Positions 6,292 to 14,957 of a DNA stretch of 64,000 bases are shown piece after piece. The stretch comes from JAGOEY01 sp017997515. Its GTDB lineage: Bacteria; Pseudomonadota; Gammaproteobacteria; Burkholderiales; Burkholderiaceae_C. Position numbers and translations under genes: made by a program. Positions within the stretch are counted from its first letter, which is position 1, and the number at the start of each line of letters is the position of its first letter. The stretch covers positions 2,976,001 to 3,040,000 of the forward strand of contig CP111109.1 of NCBI GenBank assembly GCA_026314275.1, read 5' to 3'. The notes beneath the pieces were generated by a model. That model did no database searches and was not told where the DNA came from. It saw only the letters and a list, made by a program, of their open reading frames with translations.

Positions 6292-8571
6292 ATGCAAGAA
6301 CAACTCACCGCCGCAGCCCTTGAACTTCTAGGCTTTGCAAAACCAAGACAAACCCACTCATCGCCTCTTGGCGACGTTTTTATTGCAACCAGAAATACTG
6401 GGCTTGAAGATCAAGAATTTCAATTCGCTTACATTAAATCAAAGACCAGTAAATTAGAGTTAAAGTCAATTTCGGTCGATTCAAAACTCACCACATACTT
6501 TGTAGCACCTCCGTCTTCAACGATTCGCGAAGAAGACGTCAACTCTTCATTTGTCGGTGGCCCTCACAAGTTATACCGACTTCAAGATCTATTGTGGAAT
6601 CGAATTGAGCGTGCCTTTAGTAGTTACTGCGAAGCACTAAAAGATGGACTCGTAGTTGAACCCAACTTCGTTCAACCCCGCACAGATGATCCAAATTCTA
6701 GGCCCGATCTCGATGTGCGGCATTTCCTGATATCTAAGAGCGATAAATACTCCCCAGGTACTGTATTAGCGCTTCGAGCCCCTGCCGCGGTAGGGAAGAC
6801 CACTTTGTGCAGAATAATTGTCGAGAAAATTCTTCAGAACAAAGAAACAGATCGTTGCGTTCCGGTATTTATCGAGTCGTCTCAATGGAGTCAATTACGC
6901 CTTGAATCGGTAAATGATCTCTGGGAGGTTGTTAGAAATTCGCTACTATCGATCGCCCCAGACATAGCAGTTGGAAAAAGTGTGTTTGAGGCCGCACTAA
7001 AGGCTGGGTTGATCATTTTTGTTTTCGATGGATTGGACGAACTCTGTGGTCGTCGCGGTGCGTTGCTGAGCGCCGAAGATGTTATTGACGAATTGGCAAC
7101 GCTCGCAAAAGATTCAAATGCAAGGATACTCGTTACAACCAGAACTGCATACTGGGATGCCGAGATTGAAAAAACGTGGCCGAATCTTTCAAAACTTGAT
7201 CTTGCGCCATTTAATAAACAGCAAGCTCTTAGGTATTTCGAACAGCGATTTAGCAAAGACATTTCCCGCCAGAAAAGTGCCGTGGCACTATACGGAAAAA
7301 TTACTTCAGCAGCTAACGCACCTTCGACTCCGGGCGCTCGATCTCAATTCGCCAATCTGCCGGCATGTGTTGCGCTGATTGCAGATTTGGTCGATAAGGA
7401 CCCTGATCGAGCCTTTGAGATTTCCGCAAGTCCGCAGGATTTAGTTCAAGAACTCCTTCTTTTACTTTGCGATCGTGATAAGCAAAGGAAAGCACTCTTG
7501 ACGCCTGGCCATATTCAGTTAACGGCTTTTTCGCAGCTAGCCGCATCCAGCACGAGCACTAGTTATCCGGTAAGTCTGCTCAGCGCTACTGGATTCCATC
7601 AAATGGACGTTGATCACATTAATGACCATCCGCTAGTAAAGGTGCGAGGAAATGAATTTGAATTCGCGTACGAATTTCTTGATCCATATTTCAAAGCTCA
7701 GCTGCTAGCGACATGGCTAAAGTCGCCAAACACGGTAATTTCGAGCGATGCTATGGGCGTGATGCTTGCTAATAGCAATGGTAGGAGTTCGGTTATCGAA
7801 CATCTTGCAGGACTTTGCAGTGATACAACGTCTAGCGAAATAGCGAAGTTGGCGCAAAGCATCGATTGGAAAGGATATACATCAGCGAAGAGTTTTCTTT
7901 TGCACCTTATTCTGGCTTTGGCAGATGAACGCAAGGCATCTCACCGCGAGCGGGCCGCGGTCATATCAGAGATTTCAGGAAAACAAGAAAAAATAATTGA
8001 CAACATCACTTTCGTGGGAACCTTTTCACGTCTGGATCTGCGCGGCTATTCTGTGAGCCACTGTGTTTTCTCAGACTGCACCTTCTCTGACATTGGTATT
8101 GACTCTTCCACGCATTTTGAGCACTGCAGGTTTGAAGGCGAAATTTCGATCGATGTGAAAAATTGGAAGTTAGCCGGAGCAAAGAACAATTCTGCCGATA
8201 GCCTTGCTGCAATTGTTTGCGGCTTCTTACTTGATGACAATGTCAATAAGAACAGAGAAATTTTACTGGATGCATTTAGTATTGCTCTTCAAAAGTTTTG
8301 GCACAACGGCAATCCACGGCGATCAATTGATAAAAATAACTGGAAAAGAGGCTTGCTAGGCGTGTCGCCGTGGTCTACATTGATACTCGATTCTTTTTTG
8401 AAGTTTGGGGTCATTCGGGAGATTGATATTAGCGGCACGGAGGCTGGAGGATACGCAATTGAGACGGCGATGCTGCCAGAAATCCAAAGATTTATAGATT
8501 CAAGATCAGTAATTAGCGGGAAACTATCAGAGGCGTTTGGATACTCGCTCGAAAAAATGAACGGTGCTTGA
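6292..8571 (+). CDS. NACHT-type STAND ATPase with C-terminal pentapeptide-like region, candidate defence protein
   Basis: A 759-residue protein. Walker A is APAAVGKTT at about 163-171, and the NACHT-style Walker B is IFVFDGLDE at 242-250 with Asp246 and the DE pair. A sensor-like strand ILVTTRTAYW lies at 279-288. At 455-473 FEFAYEFLDPYFKAQLLA resembles the hydrophobic helix that follows NACHT domains. Residues 580-613 have a pentapeptide-like pattern (LDLRGYSVSHCVFSDCTFSD). The first 145 residues match no domain I can name; they would be the effector. The gene is clearly AT-richer than its neighbours and sits between prfB and a HAD gene, three bases from the latter, so it was probably acquired. 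Bacterial NACHT proteins include anti-phage proteins; that role here is inference. Confidence 0.8.
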   Translation: MQEQLTAAALELLGFAKPRQTHSSPLGDVFIATRNTGLEDQEFQFAYIKSKTSKLELKSISVDSKLTTYFVAPPSSTIREEDVNSSFVGGPHKLYRLQDLLWNRIERAFSSYCEALKDGLVVEPNFVQPRTDDPNSRPDLDVRHFLISKSDKYSPGTVLALRAPAAVGKTTLCRIIVEKILQNKETDRCVPVFIESSQWSQLRLESVNDLWEVVRNSLLSIAPDIAVGKSVFEAALKAGLIIFVFDGLDELCGRRGALLSAEDVIDELATLAKDSNARILVTTRTAYWDAEIEKTWPNLSKLDLAPFNKQQALRYFEQRFSKDISRQKSAVALYGKITSAANAPSTPGARSQFANLPACVALIADLVDKDPDRAFEISASPQDLVQELLLLLCDRDKQRKALLTPGHIQLTAFSQLAASSTSTSYPVSLLSATGFHQMDVDHINDHPLVKVRGNEFEFAYEFLDPYFKAQLLATWLKSPNTVISSDAMGVMLANSNGRSSVIEHLAGLCSDTTSSEIAKLAQSIDWKGYTSAKSFLLHLILALADERKASHRERAAVISEISGKQEKIIDNITFVGTFSRLDLRGYSVSHCVFSDCTFSDIGIDSSTHFEHCRFEGEISIDVKNWKLAGAKNNSADSLAAIVCGFLLDDNVNKNREILLDAFSIALQKFWHNGNPRRSIDKNNWKRGLLGVSPWSTLILDSFLKFGVIREIDISGTEAGGYAIETAMLPEIQRFIDSRSVISGKLSEAFGYSLEKMNGA

Positions 8572-8574
8572 GGC

Positions 8575-9249
8575 ATGTATTTCGAAGCACTGATCTTCGA
8601 CATGGACGGCACCATGGTCGATTCCATGCCTTGGCACGCCAGGGCATGGGGCGAGTTCGCGCGCCGCCGCGAGCTCGCACTTGATGTTCCCGACCTGATG
8701 CGCCGAACGACAGGCCGCACGGCCTTCGAATGCGCCTGCGAGCTCATGGGCCGCGAAGTGACCGAGGCCGAAAGCGCGCAGATCACGCACGATAAGGAAT
8801 CGATCTACCGCGAACTGTTTGCAGCCAACTTCACGGAAGTCGCGGGCTTTCGTTCCTTTGCCGGCGCCGCTGCCGCGCGCGGTCTGAAGATCGCGCTCGG
8901 CACGGCCGGCGACCGCCACAACATCGAGTTCGTGATGTCGCGCCTGCAAATGACGCCCTTGCCGCTCGCCATCGTCGGCGGCGATGAAGGCTTCACCGGC
9001 AAGCCGACACCGGCCATCTTTTTCGAAGCGGCGCGCCGCATTGGTGTGGCGCCAGAGCACTGTATTGTGTTTGAAGATGCCCCCTTTGGCATCGAAGCCG
9101 CACGCCGTGCAGGCATGCGTGCGGTGGGCATCTGCACCACCAACACCCCTGAAGAACTGGCCGGTCCACACGTCATCACCTGCGTGCGCGACTACAACGA
9201 ACTCTTGCAATCGAACTTTTTGGAGAACCTCCATGTTGCTCATGCGTGA
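8575..9249 (+). CDS. HAD-family phosphatase, beta-phosphoglucomutase-like
   Basis: A 224-residue HAD subfamily IA hydrolase. Motif I is IFDMDGTMVDS (residues 7-17, Asp9 nucleophile and Asp11 acid/base). The motif II Thr is in ALGTAGD, the motif III Lys in TGKPTPAIF, and the motif IV acids in IVFEDAPFGIEAA. Proteins of this type dephosphorylate or isomerise sugar phosphates; the substrate cannot be read from sequence. It starts three bases after the NACHT gene stop and its 3' end overlaps pepN by 17 bases. Confidence 0.88.
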   Translation: MYFEALIFDMDGTMVDSMPWHARAWGEFARRRELALDVPDLMRRTTGRTAFECACELMGREVTEAESAQITHDKESIYRELFAANFTEVAGFRSFAGAAAARGLKIALGTAGDRHNIEFVMSRLQMTPLPLAIVGGDEGFTGKPTPAIFFEAARRIGVAPEHCIVFEDAPFGIEAARRAGMRAVGICTTNTPEELAGPHVITCVRDYNELLQSNFLENLHVAHA

Positions 9250-11935
9250 AGGACAACCCACGGTGATCCACCGTGCGGACTACACCGCCCCGGCGTTCTG
9301 GATCGACACGGTCGAGCTTTGCTTCGACCTCGACCCGGCCAAGACCCGCGTCCTCAACAAGATGACCTTGCGCCGCAACCCGGACGTGCCCGAGCAGCCC
9401 CTGCGCCTGGACGGCGATGAGCTGAACCTGGCCCGTGTGCTGGTCAACGGCCAGGGCGCATCGTTCAAGATCGACGCTGGCCAGCTGGTGCTGGACAACC
9501 TGCCCTCCGCCGAGGAAGGTGTTTTCAGCCTGGAGATTTTCACCACCTGCTGCCCGGCCAAGAACACCAAGCTGATGGGCCTGTACATCAGCAACGACTC
9601 CTTCTTCACCCAGTGTGAAGCCGAGGGTTTCCGCCGTATCACCTACTTCCTGGACCGCCCGGACGTGATGGCCAGCTACACCGTCACACTGCGCGCCGAC
9701 AAGGCCAAGTACCCGGTGCTGCTGAGCAACGGCAACCTGGTGGACAGCGGTGACCTCGAAGATGGCCGCCACTTCGCCCAGTGGGTGGATCCGCACAAAA
9801 AACCCGCCTACCTGTTCGCCCTGGTGGCCGGCCAGTTGGTGGCACGCGAGCAGCGCATCACCGCACGCAACGGCCAGCAGCACCTGCTGCAGGTCTATGT
9901 GCGCCCCGGTGACCTCGACAAGACCGAACATGCGATGAACTCGCTGATGGCGTCGGTGGCCTGGGACGAAGCCCGTTTTGGCCTGCCGCTGGACCTGGAG
10001 CGTTTCATGATCGTCGCCACCAGCGACTTCAACATGGGCGCGATGGAGAACAAGGGCCTGAACATCTTCAACACCAAGTTCGTGCTGGCCAGCCAGGCCA
10101 CCGCCACGGACGTGGACTTTGCCAACATCGAAAGTGTGGTGGGCCACGAATACTTCCACAACTGGACCGGCAACCGCGTCACCTGCCGCGACTGGTTCCA
10201 GCTGAGCCTGAAAGAAGGTCTGACGGTCTTCCGCGACCAGGAATTCAGCATGGACCTGTGCGCCGACGCGTCAGCCCGTGCCGTCAAACGCATTGAAGAC
10301 GTGCGGGTGTTGCGCACTGCCCAGTTCCCCGAAGATGCGGGCCCCATGGCCCACCCGGTGCGGCCCGACAGCTTCATCGAGATCAGCAACTTCTACACCG
10401 TCACCATCTACGAAAAAGGTGCCGAGGTCGTGCGCATGATGCAGACGCTGGTTGGCCGCGACGGTTTCGCCAAGGGGTTGACGCTGTATTTCGAACGCTT
10501 CGACGGCCAGGCCGTGACCTGCGACGATTTCGCCCAAGCCATTGCCGATGCCAACCCCGACTCCGACCTGACCCGCCTGCTGCCCCAGTTCAAACGCTGG
10601 TACAGCCAGGCTGGCACACCGCGCCTGAAGGCCGCCGGGCAGTACGACGCTGCCGCTCGCACCTACACCCTCACACTCGACCAGACTTGCCCACCAACCC
10701 CGGGCCAGGCCAGCAAAGAACCCTTTGTGATCCCCGTGGCCCTGGGGCTGCTGGACACGAACGGCGCAGCGCTGCCGCTGCAACTGGCGCACTGGGAGCA
10801 GGCCGAGACCGATGCACGCATCTTTGTGCTGACACAGGCCAGCGAGACTCTGCGCTTCATCAACGTGGACGCCGAACCCGTGCCGTCCATCCTGCGTGGT
10901 TTCAGCGCCCCCGTGGTGCTGGACTTCGACTACAGCGATGACCAGCTGCTGGCCCTGCTGGCGTTTGATACCGACCCGTTCAACCGCTGGGAAGCGGGTC
11001 AGCGCCTGGCACTGCGAAGCGCTATCAACTTCATAGCTACAAGCGCCCACCCAGCGGGCGCAGAGGTGCTAAATTGTGCATATATTGAGGCCATGCGCCA
11101 GGTGCTGCGCCACCCCACGCTGGATGCGGCTTTTAAAGAGCTGGTGCTCACTTTGCCGTCCGAAGGCTATATCGCCGAGCAGCTCGACGTGGTCGATCCG
11201 CAGCGTATCCACGCCGTGCGCGAAGCCATGCGCCGCCAGCTGGCGCAGGCCCTGCAGGCCGACTGGGCCTGGGCTTTTGACACCCACCAGGACACCGGTG
11301 CCTACCGGCCCGACCCGCTGTCATCAGGCCGCCGCGCCCTGACAGGCATGGCGCTGGTTAACCTGTGTTTGGCCGCAGCCTCCAGCGGTGATGAAGTCTG
11401 GCCCGGCAAAACCTACCAGCGTTTCAAGGACGCGGGCAACATGACCGACCGCTTCAACGCGTTGTCGGCCCTGGTCAGCAGCGGCAGCGACCATGCAGCC
11501 CCGGCGCTGGCGCGCTTCCATGCCCTGTTCAAGAACGAAGCACTGGTGCTGGACAAATGGTTTGCGCTGCAGGCCGGTGCACCCGATCAGGACGGCAACA
11601 TCCTGCCCGCTGTCAAACAGCTGCTGAAACACCCCGACTTCAGCCTGAAGAACCCGAACCGCGCACGCAGCGTGATCTTCAGCTACTGCAGCGCCAACCC
11701 GGGTGCATTCCACCGTGCGGACGCAGCCGGTTATGTGTTCTGGAGCGACCGCGTAATCGAGCTGGACGCCACCAACCCCCAGGTGGCTGCCCGCCTGGCG
11801 CGCGCGCTCGACCGCTGGAAGAAACTCGCCGAGCCCTACCGCACCGCAGCCTTTGAGGCCATCGCGCGCGTAGCCGCCAAACCCAACCTGAGCAACGACG
11901 TGCGCGAAGTCGTCACACGCGCCCTTGCAGATTAA
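9233..11935 (+). CDS. pepN: Aminopeptidase N (M1 zinc metallopeptidase)
   Basis: About 900 residues, close to E. coli PepN. It removes N-terminal residues from peptides in the cytoplasm. The substrate-binding motif GAMENKGLNIF and the zinc site HEYFHNWTGNRVT with the downstream Glu (LKEGLTVFRDQEF) are all present, followed by the long helical C-terminal domain. The start chosen is ATG 9233 with GGAG at 9221-9224; ATG 9242 is an alternative. The frame is open further upstream inside the HAD gene, but that extension has no family similarity. Followed 9 bp later by fbp. Confidence 0.95.
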   Translation: MLLMREGQPTVIHRADYTAPAFWIDTVELCFDLDPAKTRVLNKMTLRRNPDVPEQPLRLDGDELNLARVLVNGQGASFKIDAGQLVLDNLPSAEEGVFSLEIFTTCCPAKNTKLMGLYISNDSFFTQCEAEGFRRITYFLDRPDVMASYTVTLRADKAKYPVLLSNGNLVDSGDLEDGRHFAQWVDPHKKPAYLFALVAGQLVAREQRITARNGQQHLLQVYVRPGDLDKTEHAMNSLMASVAWDEARFGLPLDLERFMIVATSDFNMGAMENKGLNIFNTKFVLASQATATDVDFANIESVVGHEYFHNWTGNRVTCRDWFQLSLKEGLTVFRDQEFSMDLCADASARAVKRIEDVRVLRTAQFPEDAGPMAHPVRPDSFIEISNFYTVTIYEKGAEVVRMMQTLVGRDGFAKGLTLYFERFDGQAVTCDDFAQAIADANPDSDLTRLLPQFKRWYSQAGTPRLKAAGQYDAAARTYTLTLDQTCPPTPGQASKEPFVIPVALGLLDTNGAALPLQLAHWEQAETDARIFVLTQASETLRFINVDAEPVPSILRGFSAPVVLDFDYSDDQLLALLAFDTDPFNRWEAGQRLALRSAINFIATSAHPAGAEVLNCAYIEAMRQVLRHPTLDAAFKELVLTLPSEGYIAEQLDVVDPQRIHAVREAMRRQLAQALQADWAWAFDTHQDTGAYRPDPLSSGRRALTGMALVNLCLAAASSGDEVWPGKTYQRFKDAGNMTDRFNALSALVSSGSDHAAPALARFHALFKNEALVLDKWFALQAGAPDQDGNILPAVKQLLKHPDFSLKNPNRARSVIFSYCSANPGAFHRADAAGYVFWSDRVIELDATNPQVAARLARALDRWKKLAEPYRTAAFEAIARVAAKPNLSNDVREVVTRALAD

Positions 11936-11944
11936 GGAGTCCCC

Positions 11945-12970
11945 ATGTCCCAGAAAATCTCTCTCACCCGCTACCTCGTTGAACAACAACGGGTGGACGG
12001 GCTCATCCCTTCACAACTTCGCCTGCTGCTCGAAGTGGTGGCCCGCGCCTGTAAAAGCATCAGCCAGGCCGTGAACAAAGGCGCGCTTGGTGGCGTACTC
12101 GGCACAGCCGAGAGTGAAAACGTGCAGGGCGAGATCCAGAAAAAACTCGACATCATCGCCAACGAAGTGCTGATCGAGGCCAACGAATGGGGTGGCCACC
12201 TTGCCGCCATGGCCTCCGAGGAAATGGAAGGCATCTACGCCGTTCCCAACCGTTATCCGCAGGGTGAATACCTGCTGCTGTTTGACCCCTTGGACGGCTC
12301 CAGCAACATCGATGTGAACGTCAGTATCGGCACCATTTTCAGCGTGCTCAAGAAGCCCGAAGGCAACCCTGACGCGGGTGTGACCGAGGCCGACTTCCTG
12401 CAGTCTGGTGCCCAGCAGGTCGCCGCCGGTTACTGCGTGTATGGCCCACAGACCACCTTGGTGCTGACGGTGGGCGACGGTGTGGCCATGTTTACCCTCG
12501 ACCGCGAACAAGGCTCCTTTGTGCTGACACAGGAAAACGTGCGGATTCCCGAGGACACCAAGGAATTCGCCATCAACATGAGCAACATGCGCCACTGGGA
12601 TGCCCCCGTGAAGCGCTACATTGACGAATGCTTGGCCGGCACCGAAGGCCCGCGCGGCAAAGACTTCAACATGCGCTGGATCGCCAGCATGGTGGCCGAC
12701 GTACACCGCATCCTGACGCGTGGTGGTGTGTTCCTCTACCCCTGGGACCAACGCGAGCCCGAAAAGCCTGGCAAGCTGCGTCTGATGTACGAAGCCAATC
12801 CCATGGCCTGGCTGGTTGAACAAGCCGGTGGCGCAGCCACCAACGCCCACGAACGCATCCTGGACTTGCAACCTGCGAAGCTGCATGAACGTGTGAGTGT
12901 GGTTCTGGGTTCGAAGAATGAAGTCGAACGTGTCACCCGCTACCACCAGGAAGCCAAAGCGCAGCAGTAG
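11945..12970 (+). CDS. fbp: Fructose-1,6-bisphosphatase class 1
   Basis: 341 residues. It hydrolyses fructose-1,6-bisphosphate to fructose-6-phosphate in gluconeogenesis (and the Calvin cycle, where present). The class 1 metal and substrate signature DPLDGSSNIDVNVSIGTIF is present, as is the C-terminal LRLMYEANPMAWLVEQAGG segment. An AAGGAG ribosome site lies 7-8 bases before the ATG. It closes the pepN-fbp run; tRNA-Thr follows 38 bp later. Confidence 0.97.
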   Translation: MSQKISLTRYLVEQQRVDGLIPSQLRLLLEVVARACKSISQAVNKGALGGVLGTAESENVQGEIQKKLDIIANEVLIEANEWGGHLAAMASEEMEGIYAVPNRYPQGEYLLLFDPLDGSSNIDVNVSIGTIFSVLKKPEGNPDAGVTEADFLQSGAQQVAAGYCVYGPQTTLVLTVGDGVAMFTLDREQGSFVLTQENVRIPEDTKEFAINMSNMRHWDAPVKRYIDECLAGTEGPRGKDFNMRWIASMVADVHRILTRGGVFLYPWDQREPEKPGKLRLMYEANPMAWLVEQAGGAATNAHERILDLQPAKLHERVSVVLGSKNEVERVTRYHQEAKAQQ

Positions 12971-12986
12971 ACAACCAGCTTACTGC

Positions 12987-12992
12987 TATAAT
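12987..12992 (+). promoter_or_regulatory. Likely -10 box of the tRNA-Thr promoter
   Basis: A perfect TATAAT lies 16 bp before the tRNA-Thr 5' end. The following GGCGGGC resembles the GC-rich discriminator of stable-RNA promoters. No clear -35 at standard spacing is visible. Confidence 0.6.
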
Positions 12993-13008
12993 GGCGGGCT
13001 TACAGCAA

Positions 13009-13084
13009 GCCGGTGTAGCTCAGTCGGTAGAGCAGCTCATTCGTAATGAGAAGGTCGGGTGTTCGATTCATCTCTCCGGCACCA
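13009..13084 (+). tRNA. tRNA-Thr(CGT), attachment site of the split island
   Basis: A 76-nt cloverleaf with encoded CCA, D arm AGCTCAGTCGGTAGAGC, anticodon loop TTCGTAA (anticodon CGT) and T loop TTCGATT. The acceptor stem has one U-U opposition and the T arm two G-U pairs, so it is slightly degenerate, perhaps because its 3' half was supplied by the island. Positions 13036-13085 recur inverted at 779-828. It reads ACG codons. Confidence 0.93.
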
Positions 13085-13096
13085 TATAAACAAAGG

Positions 13097-13130
13097 AAAG
13101 CCTGCTATCAATTAGATAGTAGGCTTTTAC
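13097..13130 (+). terminator. Island-borne terminator downstream of tRNA-Thr
   Basis: Arms AAAGCCTGCTATC (13097-13109) and GATAGTAGGCTTT (13115-13127) pair with one G-U and end in T's. It starts 12 bp past the tRNA, inside the island, and differs in sequence from the native-looking terminator at 741-774. It appears to replace the terminator that the insertion displaced. Confidence 0.8.
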
Positions 13131-13590
13131 TTTTTGTGGGGTATGTAAGGGCGGATGTAAGCCGATTTCGGGAATGCGCTCGCAGCGCCAGCCCCGAAAC
13201 CCAGCTTTGAGGCTGGCTATCGGAGGGCATGCAGGGTCGACCCATCACGCCACCATCATCCGTGCGCACTTGGGTTCCGTGGGTACCAAGCTGGATACCT
13301 GTGTGCAGCATTGGCCCGCCACCTGAAACGGCCTGTTCGCGTTGCATGGCGTTGCAGTAGTGCGGCACTCGGGCCTGCCATGCTTCATCCCGTGGCGCGG
13401 TGCAATGCGTCACCTGAAACAGTCTTGTCTGTTGTTACCGCGGGCGTTACAGACTTGGCTCTCGGGCGCGTGCGCGATGGCTCCTCACAGGCGCGACTGG
13501 GCACACGCTTTTGGCGTCAACCAGCGGGTGTCAACTGCCCATTCCATGCATACGGTGTTGCGTACCCGGGGGGAGCGTACTGCCAATAAG
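13131..13590. other. Island end without a recognisable gene
   Basis: About 460 bp between the tRNA-Thr terminator and the first gene remnant. It contains the 20-bp sequence 13143-13162, inverse of 958-977, with two ATGTAAG heptamers (probable integrase arm sites). Open frames here (92-101 residues on either strand) show no ribosome sites or recognisable composition, and I do not call them genes. Confidence 0.5.
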
Positions 13591-13799
13591 TCAGGTTTTG
13601 TCAGGTCGTAGCAGCGCATCCAGCATCCGACGGATGCGCCCCTTCTTTGGGGCTTCTGGTGTGCGCCACCAGTCCAGGCCATAAGCGGAACCGCTGATAT
13701 TGCTGGCGTCGTAGTGCCGCTTCACCAGCAGCCGCGCGGGGCCGTCGTGAGTTTGCACTTCGATATGCTCCAAACGGGAATACGGTTGGATGGGCTTAG

Positions 13800-14950
13800 G
13801 GCTACGCTGAACAAGCCGTCGAAAATTTCCGCGCAAACCTGGATGACGCAGTTTTTTGGACTTTTATGCCTCTCGCGCGGCCCATTTGGGCAGTTCGCGG
13901 GGCGCTGAGGCCCGATTTCCGCCCTTACGGGCGCACCTGTCCCAACAGATGACTGCGGCACAGGTAAATGTTGGCCAGCGCCAAGGCCGTGAACGCACGC
14001 GTGGCGTTCTTCTGAAGCCCGCGGTAGCGCACCTTGGTGAATCCCCACAGGCGCTTGACCACCGCAAAGACATGCTCGACCCGGGCACGCACCCGCGATT
14101 TGTTGCGGTTCTTGGCCCGCTGAACTTCGTCCACCTCGCCTGCACGGCGGGTGCGCTGGTTGGTGAAGTCCTTGGCCTTGGGGGCCTTGCTCGCTATCAG
14201 TGCTTTCTGGCTGGCATAGGCCGAGTCGCCATAGACGCGCTGTTCGCTGCCGTGCAGTAAATCGGGCAGCGGGTGTTTGTCATGCACGTTGGCCGCCGTC
14301 ACCACGGCGCTATGCACCAGCCCGCTTTGGCTGTCCACGCCAATGTGCAGCTTCATGCCGAAATACCATTGCTGGCCTTTGCGGGTCTGGTGCATGTCGG
14401 GGTCGCGCGCCTTGTCGGCGTTCTTGGTGGAGCTGGGCGCTGCGATGATCGTGGCATCCACGATGGTGCCGGTGTTGACCTTGAAGCCGCGCTCCTGCAA
14501 TTGCTGGCCTACCTTGGCAAACAGGGCTTCACCCAGTTTTTGCTCATTGAGCAGTTTGCGAAACTTCAGCAGCGTGGTGGCGTCGGGCACGCGTTCGCGG
14601 CCCAGGTCAATCCCCACAAAGCGGCGCAGACTGGCACTGTCATACAGAGCCTCCTCGCACGCCAGATCGGCCAGGTTGAACCAGTGCTGAAGAAAATGGA
14701 TGCGCAGCATGCGCTCCAACCCAATGGGCGGACGGCCGTTGCCGGCCTTGGGGTAGTGCGGCTCTATCACCTGGCACAGGGCGGCCCAAGGCACTATTGT
14801 CTCCATGGTCCGCAAGAACTCTTCACGTCGGGTGGGCTTGCGCGACTGCTCGAATCCGTTGTTTTGATCTGCGGCCATTGCCAGGGTCTGCTGCTTCATC
14901 TGCGGATAACGTTTGAGAAGCGACAACGGTGGACCTTGATCAGCATTGCC
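13800..14950 (-). mobile_element. IS5-type insertion sequence (1151 bp), first copy
   Basis: It is bounded by TTAG at 13796-13799 and 14951-14954, a 4-bp YTAR target duplication. The ends are inverted and imperfect: GGCTACGCTGAACAAG on the left and, as complement, GGCAATGCTGATCAAG on the right. It encodes one transposase on the minus strand. It is related to, but clearly diverged from, the element at 16807-17954, so the two inserted independently. Confidence 0.92.
13925..14899 (-). CDS. IS5-family transposase
   Basis: About 324 residues from the start MKQQTLAMAADQNN, chosen because the sister element has the same N-terminus; nine further in-frame codons upstream are possible. DDE landmarks are TGTIVDATIIAAPSSTKN (first Asp), HSAVVTAANVHD and YGDSAYASQKA (second Asp). 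The C-terminal RNKSRVRARVEHVFAVVKRLWG carries the Y/R-E-K-like helix with Glu. Ends VRP like its sister. Appears intact. Confidence 0.93.
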   Translation of the reverse strand: MKQQTLAMAADQNNGFEQSRKPTRREEFLRTMETIVPWAALCQVIEPHYPKAGNGRPPIGLERMLRIHFLQHWFNLADLACEEALYDSASLRRFVGIDLGRERVPDATTLLKFRKLLNEQKLGEALFAKVGQQLQERGFKVNTGTIVDATIIAAPSSTKNADKARDPDMHQTRKGQQWYFGMKLHIGVDSQSGLVHSAVVTAANVHDKHPLPDLLHGSEQRVYGDSAYASQKALIASKAPKAKDFTNQRTRRAGEVDEVQRAKNRNKSRVRARVEHVFAVVKRLWGFTKVRYRGLQKNATRAFTALALANIYLCRSHLLGQVRP

Positions 14951-14957
14951 TTAGGTG

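Noticed and set aside
13108..13589. Two open frames of 92-101 codons after tRNA-Thr
   Set aside because: No ribosome site, no domain, and they overlap each other on opposite strands in the att-proximal region.
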